From positions 3,162,001 through 3,226,000 of the forward strand of contig NZ_JARXYJ010000001.1 of assembly GCF_029894425.1 (NCBI RefSeq): a DNA stretch of 64,000 nt. The letters are read 5' to 3'. The number at the start of each line of letters is the position of its first letter. Within the stretch, counting starts at the first letter, position 1. Made by a program: the position numbers and the translations under genes. The DNA comes from Streptomyces sp. SAI-127 (GTDB lineage: Bacteria; Actinomycetota; Actinomycetes; Streptomycetales; Streptomycetaceae). Positions 1 to 12,481 of the stretch are shown here, piece by piece. The notes under the pieces are model-generated. The model worked only from the letters and a program-made list of their open reading frames with translations. It had not been told where the DNA came from and searched no databases.

Positions 1-1435
<1,435 letters not shown>

Positions 1436-1577
1436 ATGTTTACCGGTAATCCGGTCGACACACACGAGAGCGGAGCGACCACCGGAATAAGGCGGTCGCT
1501 CACAGCGTCCTCGCTGTGTTTTTTCAAAGGAACCTCGCCCCAGCAGATGCTGGAGACGGGGTATCAACATATCTGGC

Positions 1578-1613
1578 GTTGATTTTTGGCACGCTGTTGA
1601 GTTCTCAAGGAAC
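1578..1613 (-). promoter_or_regulatory. Conserved rRNA leader element (boxA-like / processing region)
   Basis: On the minus strand this reads GTTCCTTGAGAACTCAACAG followed by a GTGCCAAAAATCAAC stretch, which is the conserved leader found upstream of 16S genes in Streptomyces. It is thought to act in antitermination and in processing of the pre-16S transcript. The assignment rests on recognising the sequence and on its position about 145-180 bases upstream of the 16S start. Confidence 0.7.
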
Positions 1614-1681
1614 GGACGCTTCCTTTGTACTCACCCTCTCGGGCTTTCCTCCGGGCTTTTCCCTTCGGTCTTGCGTTTCCG

Positions 1682-1792
1682 ACTCTATCAGACCGTTTCC
1701 GGTTCCGATTTCCTCGGTGCTTTCCAGGTTCCCGCTCTCGCGTTTCCCTTTCCGGCGGCTCCGACTTTATCAGAAGTTCTGAGTCGGAATTC
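1682..1792 (-). promoter_or_regulatory. Tandem rRNA promoters (putative)
   Basis: Two similar minus-strand motifs are seen: TCTGATAGAGTCGGAA with a -10 TAGAGT at 1682-1687, and TCTGATAAAGTCGGAG with a -10 TAAAGT at 1764-1769. The second has GAATTC at 1787-1792, a 17-base spacing, as a weak -35. Repeated TGATA(G/A)AGTCGGA boxes upstream of rRNA are typical of the multiple growth-regulated rrn promoters of Streptomyces. The exact start sites cannot be fixed from sequence alone. Confidence 0.55.
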
Positions 1793-1862
1793 CCGCCCCC
1801 GGAGGTTGGCTCCGGAGCACGAAGCTGCCGGGTTCCCCCTCGGGCGGAGCCGTAAACGTACT

Positions 1863-1902
1863 GGAGCGGGGCGCCTCGATGCAAATCGAGGCGCCCCGCT
1901 CC
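1863..1902 (-). terminator. Terminator downstream of RNase J
   Basis: A perfect 18-bp inverted repeat (1863-1880 and 1885-1902) with a GCAA loop lies 31 bases past the RNase J stop codon. It separates the RNase J transcript from the rRNA promoters. Confidence 0.85.
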
Positions 1903-1933
1903 TGGTTCACTCAGGCGAGTGTCCGACGGTCCG

Positions 1934-3619
1934 TCAGACCTCCACCACCACAGGGAGGATCATCGGCCTGCGGCGATAGGTGTCGGAGACCCACTTGCCC
2001 AGGGTCCGCCGCACCAGCTGTTGCAGCTGGTGGGGTTCGACCACGCCGTCCTGTGCCGAGCGCTCCAGGACCTCCGTGATCCTCGGGATCACGTCGCTGA
2101 ACGCCGAGTCGTCGATGCCGGAGCCGCGGGCCTGGATGTGCGGGCCCCCCGTGATCTTGCCGGTGGACGAGTCCACCACCAGGAAGACCGAGATGATGCC
2201 CTCGTCGCCGAGGATCTTGCGGTCCTTGAGGGCCGGCTCGCCGACATCGCCGACCGAGAGGCCGTCGACGTAGACGTATCCCGCCTGGACCTTGCCCGAG
2301 ATCTTCGCCTTGCCCTCCACGAGGTCGACGACCACACCGTCCTCGGCGATGACGATCCGGTCGTGCGGGACGCCGGTCAGGGCGCCCAACTCGGCGTTGG
2401 CGCGCAGGTGCCGCCATTCGCCGTGGACCGGCATCAGGTTCTTCGGCCGGCAGATGTTGTAGAAGTACAGGAGCTCGCCAGCGGACGCGTGGCCCGAGAC
2501 ATGCACCTTGGCGTTGCCCTTGTGGACGACGTTGGCGCCCCATCGGGTCAGGCCGTTGATCACGCGGTAGACCGCGTTCTCGTTCCCGGGGATCAGCGAG
2601 GACGCGAGGATCACCGTGTCGCCGTTGACGATCCGGATCTGGTGGTCACGGTTGGCCATGCGGGACAGGGCGGCCATCGGTTCGCCCTGGGAGCCCGTGC
2701 AGACCAGGACCACCTCGTGGTCCGGCAGGTCGTCGAGCGTCTTGACGTCGACCACCAGGCCCGGGGGGACCTTCAGATAGCCGAGGTCGCGCGCGATGCC
2801 CATGTTGCGGACCATCGAGCGGCCGACGAAGGCGACCCGGCGGCCGTACTCGTGGGCCGCGTCCAGGATCTGCTGGATGCGGTGGATGTGGCTGGCGAAG
2901 CTCGCCACGATGATGCGCTTGCGGGCGTTGCCGAAGACCTGCCGCAGGACGTTCGAGATGTCCTTCTCCGGCGGGACGAAGCCCGGGACCTCGGCGTTCG
3001 TGGAGTCGGAGAGAAGGAGGTCGATGCCTTCCTCGCTCAACCGCGCGAACGCGTGCAGGTCCGTGAGACGGCCGTCCAGCGGGAGCTGGTCCATCTTGAA
3101 GTCGCCCGTGTGGACCACCATGCCGGCGGGCGTACGGATGGCGACCGCCAGGGCGTCGGGGATGGAGTGGTTGACCGCGACGAACTCGCAGTCGAAGGGA
3201 CCGATGCGCTCGCGGTGACCCTCCGCAACCTCGAGGGTGTAGGGGCGGATGCGGTGCTCCTGGAGCTTGGCCTCGATGAGCGCGAGGGTCAGCTTGGAGC
3301 CGATCAGTGGGATGTCCGGCTTCTCGCGGAGGAGGAACGGGACGCCACCGATGTGGTCCTCGTGGCCATGTGTGAGGACGATGCCCTCGATGTCGTCGAG
3401 GCGGTCCCTGATGGACGAGAAGTCCGGCAGGATCAGGTCGATTCCGGGTTGTTCCTCCTCCGGGAAGAGCACCCCGCAGTCGACGATCAGCAGACGGCCG
3501 CCGTATTCGAAGACCGTCATGTTTCGGCCGATTTCGCCGAGACCACCGAGTGGGGTGACCCGCAGGGCGCCTTCGAGAAGCGGCGGGGGCGGGGCCAGTT
3601 CAGGATGCGGATGACTCAA
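1934..3619 (-). CDS. rnj: Ribonuclease J
   Basis: Metallo-beta-lactamase/beta-CASP ribonuclease J of 561 residues, the usual actinobacterial length. It is an endo- and 5'-exonuclease acting in rRNA maturation and mRNA turnover in the cytoplasm. The zinc-binding motif THGHEDH is at residues 83-89, followed by GG; the beta-CASP and C-terminal regions follow without a break. I chose the TTG start at 3619 because GAGGAGAG lies 4 bases upstream; the frame stays open further upstream but that part has no ribosome site. It is the last gene of the minus-strand housekeeping run and ends at a strong terminator. The pairing with dapA just upstream is usual in Streptomyces. Confidence 0.95.
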   Translation of the reverse strand: MSHPHPELAPPPPLLEGALRVTPLGGLGEIGRNMTVFEYGGRLLIVDCGVLFPEEEQPGIDLILPDFSSIRDRLDDIEGIVLTHGHEDHIGGVPFLLREKPDIPLIGSKLTLALIEAKLQEHRIRPYTLEVAEGHRERIGPFDCEFVAVNHSIPDALAVAIRTPAGMVVHTGDFKMDQLPLDGRLTDLHAFARLSEEGIDLLLSDSTNAEVPGFVPPEKDISNVLRQVFGNARKRIIVASFASHIHRIQQILDAAHEYGRRVAFVGRSMVRNMGIARDLGYLKVPPGLVVDVKTLDDLPDHEVVLVCTGSQGEPMAALSRMANRDHQIRIVNGDTVILASSLIPGNENAVYRVINGLTRWGANVVHKGNAKVHVSGHASAGELLYFYNICRPKNLMPVHGEWRHLRANAELGALTGVPHDRIVIAEDGVVVDLVEGKAKISGKVQAGYVYVDGLSVGDVGEPALKDRKILGDEGIISVFLVVDSSTGKITGGPHIQARGSGIDDSAFSDVIPRITEVLERSAQDGVVEPHQLQQLVRRTLGKWVSDTYRRRPMILPVVVEV

Positions 3620-3772
3620 AAGACTCTCCTCACCACACACGCCACGTACCGGTGGGGCACATGGCGTGCGTGACGTTGGTGCGTGTAGCAGTTGTCGTTG
3701 TGGTGCGGGCACCGGTGGCCCGCGTATTCAGTTGTTGAGTCCGGTTGCGCGCCGGGCGCGCGAAGTCTGGTG

Positions 3773-4672
3773 CTAGAGCTGTACCCCGCCGGCGGCAAGA
3801 TCGATCTTGAGCTGCCCGATCTCGTCGGCGGAAAGCTCCACCATGGGGGCGCGCAGCGGCCCGGCGGGCAGGCCCTGGAGGGCGAGCGCTGCCTTGGTCG
3901 TCATCACGCCCTGGGTGCGGAACATGCCGGTGTACACGGGGAGCAGCTTCTGGTGGATCTCGGTGGCCTTCTGGACGTCGCCGGAGACGAACGCCTCGAC
4001 CAGGGCGCGCAGGTCCGGGGTGACCACATGGCCGACGACCGAGACGAAGCCGACCGCGCCGACGGAGAGCAGCGGGAGGTTCAGCATGTCGTCGCCGGAG
4101 TACCAGGCGAGGCCGGAGCGGGCGATGGCCCAGCTGGCGCGGCCGAGGTCGCCCTTGGCGTCCTTGTTGGCGACGATCCGTGGGTGCTCGGCGAGCCGGA
4201 CCAGCGTCTCCGTGCTGATCGGGACACCGCTGCGGCCCGGGATGTCGTAGAGCATCACGGGCAGCTCTGCGGCGTCGGCGACGGCCTTGAAGTGCCGGTA
4301 CAGGCCCTCCTGCGGAGGCTTGTTGTAGTACGGCGTCACGATCAGGAGGCCGTGCGCGCCCACGTTCTCGGCGGCCCGTGCCAGCTCGATGCTGTGGTGG
4401 GTGTCGTTGGTGCCGACGCCGGCGACGACGTGGGCGCGGTCGCCGACCGCCTCCAGTACGGCTCGTACCAGGTCCGATTTCTCCGCGTCACTGGTGGTGG
4501 GGGACTCGCCGGTGGTGCCGTTGATGATCAGGCCGTCGTTGCCTGCGTCCACCAGGTGGGTGGCGAGCCGCTGTGCGCCGTCGAGGTCGAGTGCGCCGTC
4601 CGCCGTGAACGGCGTGACCATGGCGGTGAGGACCCGCCCGAAGGGGGTCTGCGGAGTGGAGGTCGGAGCCAT
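3773..4672 (-). CDS. dapA: 4-hydroxy-tetrahydrodipicolinate synthase
   Basis: DapA condenses pyruvate with aspartate semialdehyde, the first committed step toward diaminopimelate and lysine. The 299-residue protein has the class I aldolase TIM-barrel pattern: the GTTGES motif at about residues 53-58, the Tyr-containing MLYDIPGR segment near 141-148, and the Schiff-base Lys in VANKDAKGD near residue 174. ATG at 4672 gives the family length; a GTG three codons upstream is also open. No clear ribosome site is visible. The RNase J gene follows about 150 bases downstream. The dapB gene is in the same window, 2.6 kb upstream, so two steps of the pathway lie close together. Confidence 0.94.
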   Translation of the reverse strand: MAPTSTPQTPFGRVLTAMVTPFTADGALDLDGAQRLATHLVDAGNDGLIINGTTGESPTTSDAEKSDLVRAVLEAVGDRAHVVAGVGTNDTHHSIELARAAENVGAHGLLIVTPYYNKPPQEGLYRHFKAVADAAELPVMLYDIPGRSGVPISTETLVRLAEHPRIVANKDAKGDLGRASWAIARSGLAWYSGDDMLNLPLLSVGAVGFVSVVGHVVTPDLRALVEAFVSGDVQKATEIHQKLLPVYTGMFRTQGVMTTKAALALQGLPAGPLRAPMVELSADEIGQLKIDLAAGGVQL

Positions 4673-4745
4673 GGGTAACACGCTACTCGTTGCTCAAGGT
4701 GGGGTCTGCCCTAGGGGGACGCGACAAGTGGTGACAAATGCGGAG

Positions 4746-4783
4746 CCCGGCACTGCCTGCTCGGGGGTTCAAGCAGTGCCGGG
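4746..4783 (-). terminator. Terminator downstream of thyX
   Basis: An 11-bp perfect stem (4746-4756 with 4773-4783) and a 16-base loop lie between the thyX stop and the dapA start, on the same strand as both. It probably ends the thyX transcript and isolates dapA. Confidence 0.65.
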
Positions 4784-4883
4784 TCCGTTTGATCAGGCTA
4801 AGTGAACTTCTCCAAATGCCGCAATACGGACACTTCGCCGGGAGGGCCCGCACATCTGTGCTTCGCGGGGAAACAGGCGTCCG

Positions 4884-5624
4884 TTACGGTGCCACACGGC
4901 CGTTCGCATTGAAGGCGGCGTAGGTGAGGGGCATGAGCTTCGCCCACTCCGCCTCCATCTTCTCGCCGACCATCTCGATCTCCCGCTGCGGGAAGGACGG
5001 CACCGTCGCCTGCTCGTGCTGGGTGCGCAGACCGAGGAAGTGCATGAGCGAGCGGGCGTTGCAGGTGGCGTACATCGAGGAGAACAGGCCGACGGGGAGG
5101 ACCGAGCGGGCGACCTCGCGGGCGACGCCCTGCGCGAGCATCTCCTGGTAGGCGCGGTACGCCTGGCGGTACGACTCCTCCATGGCGCTGCCGACGGACT
5201 CGTGCTGCTCGGGTGTGCCCTCGACGAAGACGTACTTGCCCGGGCGGCCCTGCTGGACGAGCTTGCGGTCGGGGCCGGGGACGTAGAAGACGGGCTGGAG
5301 CTCCCGGTAGCGGCCGGACTCCTCGTTGTAGGACCACCCCACGCGGTGCCGCATGAACTCGCGGAAGACGAGGATCGGGGCGTTGATGAAGAAGGTCATG
5401 GAGTTGTGCTCGAACGGGCTGCCGTGCCGGTCCCGCATGAGGTAGTTGATCAGGCCCTTGGAGCGCTCCGGGTCCTTGCTCAGCTCTTCCAGGGACTGCT
5501 CTCCGACGGTCGACACCCTGGCGGCGAACAGCACGTCGGAGTCGGCCGCGCTGTGCTTGACCAGTTCGACAGTGACGTCGTTGCGCAGCTCGATCTTGAA
5601 ATCGTCGTCGGGGGTGGGGCTCAC
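4884..5624 (-). CDS. thyX: Flavin-dependent thymidylate synthase
   Basis: ThyX makes dTMP from dUMP using FAD, NADPH and methylenetetrahydrofolate. The 246-residue product carries the ThyX signature RHRVGWSYNEESGRY at residues 92-106, the family's RHRxxSxNxxSxRY pattern, with conserved dUMP-binding residues downstream. The GTG start at 5624 matches the length I recall for the Streptomyces protein; GGAAGGA lies about 12 bases upstream. A longer reading from 5681 is open but adds a non-conserved head. A small membrane-protein gene starts divergently at 5800, leaving about 175 bases for promoters of both. Confidence 0.95.
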   Translation of the reverse strand: MSPTPDDDFKIELRNDVTVELVKHSAADSDVLFAARVSTVGEQSLEELSKDPERSKGLINYLMRDRHGSPFEHNSMTFFINAPILVFREFMRHRVGWSYNEESGRYRELQPVFYVPGPDRKLVQQGRPGKYVFVEGTPEQHESVGSAMEESYRQAYRAYQEMLAQGVAREVARSVLPVGLFSSMYATCNARSLMHFLGLRTQHEQATVPSFPQREIEMVGEKMEAEWAKLMPLTYAAFNANGRVAP

Positions 5625-5799
5625 GGTTCGGGGGGTCCTTCCCAGCTCGTCGTATGGCGACGCCACTCTACGACCCGCCAAACGGGACTTTCACTATCGT
5701 GACCGAGTTAAGTCGGCGAAACCGGGCACCTTTTGCGGCAACCGCTCGTCTGTACAGACAGCAGCGATTCGTTCGATCCCCGAAGGGAGAAGTACCCCC

Positions 5800-6042
5800 A
5801 TGCTGTTGCGTCGGCGCGAGCCCGTACCGTTCGCATTTCTCGCCGAAGCCGACAGGTTCCGCAGCAATGTCACCCCTCCACCCTGCCAGAAGGTGTCCGC
5901 CGGTGAGATGGCCGGACGCTGGTTGACGGGACTCACCATCGTCGCCGGACTCGTGGGATCCCTGGTCCTCGGGATGCCGGCGCTGTCACAGGATCAGGCG
6001 CCCGCACAGAACCAGCAGTCGCAGGCCTCTCAGGGGCACTGA
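5800..6042 (+). CDS. Small single-pass membrane protein, unknown function
   Basis: An 80-residue protein of unknown function. It has a basic head (LLRRREP), a single hydrophobic helix at about residues 43-64 and a Gln/Ala-rich polar tail. The ATG has GAAGGGAGA about 10 bases upstream, a good ribosome site, which supports real translation. The gene is divergent from thyX and followed, after about 120 bases, by another membrane-protein gene on the same strand. Confidence 0.6.
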   Translation: MLLRRREPVPFAFLAEADRFRSNVTPPPCQKVSAGEMAGRWLTGLTIVAGLVGSLVLGMPALSQDQAPAQNQQSQASQGH

Positions 6043-6164
6043 CTCTCCCCTCGCCGGAATGGCGTGGGAGCTACCCCCATGGACCCCCTGAGGTGGCCGA
6101 CAGGGATACCGGCGGATAGCCTCACCGGGCACAGCCCACCGCATGGATCGAGTGAGGACCCGCC

Positions 6165-6719
6165 GTGCCCCTGCCCTTCCTGACGGCCGACCGCGCATTC
6201 GAGACGACGGACGACGTCGCGCTGCCGTTCGACAACCGTGACCACTGGCGCCGGCCCTACCGGCCGGGTCCGTGGCGGGTGGGCGTGGCCGCGATCCTGC
6301 TGCTGCTCGCCTCGTACGTGCTGTTCGCGGCGGTGATCATCGCGCTGACGGACTCGCCGTCCGAGGCCGGTGTGGTGTTCGGCATCGCGGCGCTCGTCAT
6401 CGTCGGCGCGCTGCGGCTGCTGCGCATGGGTGTGTGGGTCAGCGCTCGCGGGGTGCGCCGGGTGGGCTTCCTCCTCACTCGTACGGTGTCCTGGGAGCAG
6501 GTCGTCGCCGTGCGGACGGCACAGCAGCCGGTGCGCTGGCTCGGACTGCCGCGCACGGTCCAGGGGCAGGCCCTGACCCTCGTACGACAGGGCCAGGCGC
6601 CGCAGGACGTGTCGCCGCTGCTGACCACGCACAACGCGGACTTCCTCGCGCGCGGCCAGGCGTTCGAGCGGGCCGCGGACGCGGTGGAGGCCTGGGCCGC
6701 GGAGTACGGGCGGGCCTGA
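6165..6719 (+). CDS. PH-domain-like membrane protein
   Basis: A 184-residue protein with two closely spaced hydrophobic helices (about residues 38-60 and 64-86) followed by a soluble stretch with the pattern of bacterial PH-domain (bPH2-like) proteins, including VSARGVRRV, TVSWEQVVAV and a C-terminal amphipathic helix. Many actinobacterial proteins of this layout are annotated as PH domain-containing; their role is unknown. The GTG start has TGAGGAC upstream. It converges with the TPR-like gene at 6792 across a strong bidirectional terminator. Confidence 0.75.
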   Translation: MPLPFLTADRAFETTDDVALPFDNRDHWRRPYRPGPWRVGVAAILLLLASYVLFAAVIIALTDSPSEAGVVFGIAALVIVGALRLLRMGVWVSARGVRRVGFLLTRTVSWEQVVAVRTAQQPVRWLGLPRTVQGQALTLVRQGQAPQDVSPLLTTHNADFLARGQAFERAADAVEAWAAEYGRA

Positions 6720-6734
6720 GCCCGACAGGGATAT

Positions 6735-6784
6735 GCATGGCGAAGGGGGCCGGTCCGCGCCAGGACCGGCCCCCTTCGCCATGC
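6735..6784. terminator. Bidirectional terminator
   Basis: A 22-bp perfect inverted repeat (6735-6756 and 6763-6784) with a 6-base loop lies exactly between two convergent genes and should work in both directions. Confidence 0.9.
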
Positions 6785-6791
6785 CGGGGCT

Positions 6792-7246
6792 TCAGAGCTG
6801 CTGGACGGGCCTGCCGTCGTGCAGTGCTATCGCGCGCTGCATCGCCTTGCGCGCCCGGGGCGTGTCGCGGGCGTCGTGGTAGGCGACGGCGAGACGGAAC
6901 CAGCTGCGCCAGTCGTCGGGAGCCGCCTCCGTCTCGGCCCTGCGCTTGGCGAAGACCTCGTCGGCCGAGTCACGGTCGATCCGGCCGCCGGGCGTGCGCT
7001 GAAGCTCGTCGACGGGCAGGCCGCCCTCTGCGTCGAGCTCCGCGGCGAGAGCGTTGGCCCTGCGGACGAACTGGGTGTTCTTCCACAGGAACCACACGCC
7101 GATCACCGGCAGGATCAGCACCGCTACGCCGAAGGTGACGGTGACGAGGGTGCCGGACTGGATCAGCATGACGCCGCGGCTGCCGACCAGGACGAAGTAG
7201 AAGACCAGGACGGCGGCCGTGAGGGCGTAGGACAGCTTGGCGCGCA

Positions 7247-7247
<1 letters not shown>
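6792..7247 (-). CDS. Membrane protein with TPR-like C-terminus
   Basis: A 151-residue protein with two transmembrane helices (about residues 7-30 and 33-55) followed by a helical domain. The end of that domain (WFRLAVAYHDARDTPRARKA) looks like one tetratricopeptide repeat, so it may bind a protein partner at the membrane. Its ATG overlaps the dapB stop by one base (TGATG), which points to translational coupling and one operon with dapB. Function unknown; a conserved neighbour of dapB in Streptomyces as far as I recall. Confidence 0.75.
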
Positions 7248-9409
<2,162 letters not shown>

Positions 9410-9413
<4 letters not shown>

Positions 9414-11626
9414 TGGTCGGTGTCGTCCTTCTTCTCATCGTCGCCTTCGCCCTCGATCACGGGGATCAGGGAGAGCTTGCCGCGGGAGTCGATCTCGGCG
9501 ATCTCGACCTGGACCTTGGCGCCCACACCGAGCACGTCCTCGACGTTCTCCACGCGCTTGCCGCCGGCGAGCTTGCGGATCTGCGAGATGTGCAGCAGAC
9601 CGTCCTTGCCCGGGAGCAGCGAGACGAACGCACCGAAGGTGGTCGTCTTGACGACCGTGCCCAGGTAGCGCTCGCCGACCTCCGGCATGGTCGGGTTGGC
9701 GATCGAGTTGATCGTGGTGCGGGCGGCCTCGGCGGAGGGACCGTCGACCGCGCCGATGTAGATCGTGCCGTCGTCCTCGATCGTGATGTCGGCGCCGGTG
9801 TCCTCCTGGATCTGGTTGATCATCTTGCCCTTGGGGCCGATGACCTCGCCGATCTTGTCCACGGGGATCTTGACGGTGATGATCCGCGGGGCGTTGGGGG
9901 ACATCTCGTCCGGCGTGTCGATCGCTTCCATCATCACGTCGAGGATGTGGAGGCGGGCGTCACGGGCCTGCTTGAGAGCGGCGGCCAGGACGGAGGCGGG
10001 GATGCCGTCCAGCTTGGTGTCGAGCTGGAGGGCGGTGACGAACTCCTTGGTGCCGGCGACCTTGAAGTCCATGTCACCGAAGGCGTCCTCCGCACCGAGG
10101 ATGTCGGTGAGGGTGACGTAGTGCGTCTCGCCTTCGATGTCCTGCGAGATCAGACCCATGGCGATACCGGCGACGGGGGCCTTCAGCGGCACACCGGCGT
10201 TCAGCAGCGACATGGTGGAGGCGCAGACCGAGCCCATGGACGTCGAGCCGTTGGAGCTCAGCGCCTCGGAGACCTGGCGGATCGCGTAGGGGAACTCCTC
10301 GCGGGTCGGCAGGACCGGGACCAGGGCGCGCTCGGCGAGGGCGCCGTGGCCGATCTCGCGACGCTTCGGGGAGCCGACGCGGCCGGTCTCGCCGGTGGAG
10401 TACGGCGGGAAGTTGTAGTTGTGCATGTAGCGCTTGCGGGTCACCGGGGAGAGGGTGTCCAGCTGCTGCTCCATGCGGAGCATGTTGAGGGTGGTGACGC
10501 CCAGGATCTGGGTCTCGCCACGCTCGAACACCGCGGAGCCGTGCACGCGCGGGATGGCCTCGACCTCGGCGGCGAGCGTACGGATGTCCGTCACGCCACG
10601 GCCGTCGATGCGCTTCTTCTCCTTGATCACGCGCTCGCGGACGAGCTGCTTGGTCAGGGAGCGGTACGCGGCGGAGATCTCCTTCTCGCGACCCTCGAAC
10701 TCCGGCAGGAGCTTCTCGGCGGCGAGCGCCTTGACGCGGTCCAGCTCGGCCTCGCGCTCCTGCTTGCCCGCGATGGTCAGCGCGGAGGCGAGCTCCGGGC
10801 GGACGGCGGCGGACAGCGCCTCCAGGATGTCGTCCTGGTAGTCGTGGAAGATCGGGAACTCGCCGGTGGGCTTGGCGGCCTTCGACGCGAGGTCGGCCTG
10901 GGCCTTGCAGAGCACCTTGATGAAGGGCTTCGCGGCTTCCAGACCGGCGGCGACGACCTCCTCGGTCGGAGCCTCGGCGCCGCCCTTGACCAGCTGGATG
11001 GTCTTCTCGGTGGCCTCGGCCTCGACCATCATGATCGCGACGTCGCCGTCCTCCAGGGTGCGGCCCGCGACGACCATGTCGAAGACGGCGTCCTCGAGCT
11101 CGGAGTGCGTCGGGAAGGCCACCCACTGGCCGTTGATCAGCGCGACGCGGACGCCGCCGATCGGGCCGGAGAAGGGCAGACCGGCCAGCTGCGTGGACGC
11201 GGAGGCGGCGTTGATCGCCACCACGTCGTACAGGTGGTCGGGGTTGAGCGCCATGATCGTGGCGACGACCTGGATCTCGTTGCGCAGGCCCTTCTTGAAG
11301 GAGGGGCGCAGCGGGCGGTCGATCAGGCGGCAGGTGAGGATGGCGTCCTCGGAGGGGCGGCCCTCACGGCGGAAGAAGCTGCCGGGGATCTTGCCGGCGG
11401 CGTACATCCGCTCCTCGACGTCCACCGTCAGGGGGAAGAAGTCGAGCTGGTCCTTGGGGTTCTTGGAGGCGGTGGTGGCCGACAGCACCATGGTGTCGTC
11501 GTCCAGGTACGCCACGGCGGAGCCGGCGGCCTGCTTGGCCAGGCGGCCCGTCTCGAAGCGGATGGTGCGGGTGCCGAAGGAGCCGTTGTCGATGACGGCC
11601 TCGGCGTAGTGGGTCTCGTTCTCCAC
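9410..11626 (-). CDS. pnp: Polyribonucleotide nucleotidyltransferase (PNPase, GpsI)
   Basis: PNPase degrades RNA phosphorolytically 3'-5' and in Streptomyces also adds 3' tails to RNA. The 738-residue protein has two RNase PH-like domains (about 10-230 and 325-550) with the linking helical domain, then a KH domain ([15 protein letters not shown] near residue 600) and an S1 domain ([19 protein letters not shown] near 655). It ends in an acidic tail. The start is GTG with GGAG 12 bases upstream. It follows rpsO after a 314-base leader with strong secondary structure and overlaps the M16 peptidase gene. Confidence 0.97.
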
Positions 11627-11726
11627 TAGCGTTTTCTCCGTTACTTATCGTCTGCGTTGCGTCTTTTGTCCCGATCCGCCCGTGTGGCGGGGGGACGTGA
11701 GCGGAGAAGCGCTCCATCTGGTGCGG

Positions 11727-11787
11727 GCCGGTCTTCGATCGAAGCACCCGGGTTCGCAAGTCCCGGGGGCCACTACCGAGGACCGGC
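11727..11787 (-). promoter_or_regulatory. Branched RNA structure in the pnp leader (putative)
   Basis: A 7-bp stem (11727-11733 with 11781-11787) encloses two inner inverted repeats: CTTCGATCGAAG at 11733-11744 and CCCGGG pairs at 11747-11752 / 11762-11767. It lies about 100 bases upstream of the pnp start. In Streptomyces the rpsO-pnp transcript is known to be processed by RNase III in the intergenic region; that this structure is the substrate is inference. Confidence 0.45.
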
Positions 11788-11892
11788 GGCGGCGAGGTGC
11801 ACTTCTCCTCGTGTTACTGCGTTGTGCTACCACACTACAAAGTGGGTGTGACACTGCGCACGTTTCCGCACGTACGTCGAGCACGTACGGCA

Positions 11893-11931
11893 AAGGGAGC
11901 GGTCCCCGATCGTTTCGGGAACCGCTCCCTT
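11893..11931 (-). terminator. rpsO terminator / attenuator
   Basis: A 16-bp stem (one G-U pair on the minus-strand RNA) with a 6-base loop starts 10 bases after the rpsO stop. It is likely a partial terminator that lets some transcription run on into pnp. Confidence 0.75.
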
Positions 11932-11940
11932 CACGGCGTC

Positions 11941-12228
11941 CTACTTGGCGCCCGCCGCACCGCGGCGGATGCCGAGGCGGTCGACCAGCGCACGGAAGCG
12001 CTGGATGTCCTTCTTCGCCAGGTACTGGAGAAGGCGACGGCGCTGACCGACCAGGATCAGCAGACCACGACGGGAGTGGTGGTCGTGCTTGTGGGTCTTG
12101 AGGTGCTCGGTCAGGTCCGAGATACGGCGCGAGAGCATCGCGACCTGGACCTCGGGGGAGCCGGTGTCGCCCTCCTTGGTACCGAACTCAGTGATGATCT
12201 GCTTCTTCGTAGCGGCGTCGAGCGACAC
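11941..12228 (-). CDS. rpsO: 30S ribosomal protein S15
   Basis: A 95-residue S15 protein of the small ribosomal subunit, which binds 16S rRNA early in assembly. The family patterns [27 protein letters not shown] and RRRLLQYL are all present. The GTG start at 12228 has GAGGAG five bases upstream. Upstream in-frame sequence is not conserved. It heads the rpsO-pnp-M16 block. About 250 bases lie between it and the eccD stop; they hold the eccD terminator and presumably the rpsO promoter, which I could not fix. Confidence 0.97.
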   Translation of the reverse strand: MSLDAATKKQIITEFGTKEGDTGSPEVQVAMLSRRISDLTEHLKTHKHDHHSRRGLLILVGQRRRLLQYLAKKDIQRFRALVDRLGIRRGAAGAK

Positions 12229-12430
12229 GCGTACTCCTCGTAGTCTCTTGGGTAGCCACCGAGTGCCCCTGGTCCACTTCTCAGGGGAGCTTCCGTAACT
12301 CGGGAGGCGGGGATCCGCTGGGCGCGGCCTCCAGAGCGGTGAGCTCCGGGGGTGCGTACACAAACGGCCGTCAGCCAGCGTATCAGCCCTGCGGCAGTGC
12401 CCCGGACCCCCGCCCGCGTCGTACACATGA

Positions 12431-12467
12431 CGCGGCGGCTGCCACCGTGTGGGTGACAGCCGCCGCG
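12431..12467 (-). terminator. Terminator downstream of eccD
   Basis: An 11-bp GC-rich perfect stem (12431-12441 with 12457-12467), extended imperfectly inward, begins 15 bases past the eccD stop. Confidence 0.75.
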
Positions 12468-12481
12468 AGGTGTGCGGACGG

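Noticed and set aside
4746..4790. GGTTCAA-containing hairpin that looks like a tRNA T-arm
   Set aside because: No acceptor, D or anticodon stems can be formed around it. It is explained as the thyX terminator.
11745..11775. GGGTTCG...CCC segment resembling a tRNA T-arm
   Set aside because: No complete cloverleaf can be drawn; it is better explained as part of the pnp leader structure.
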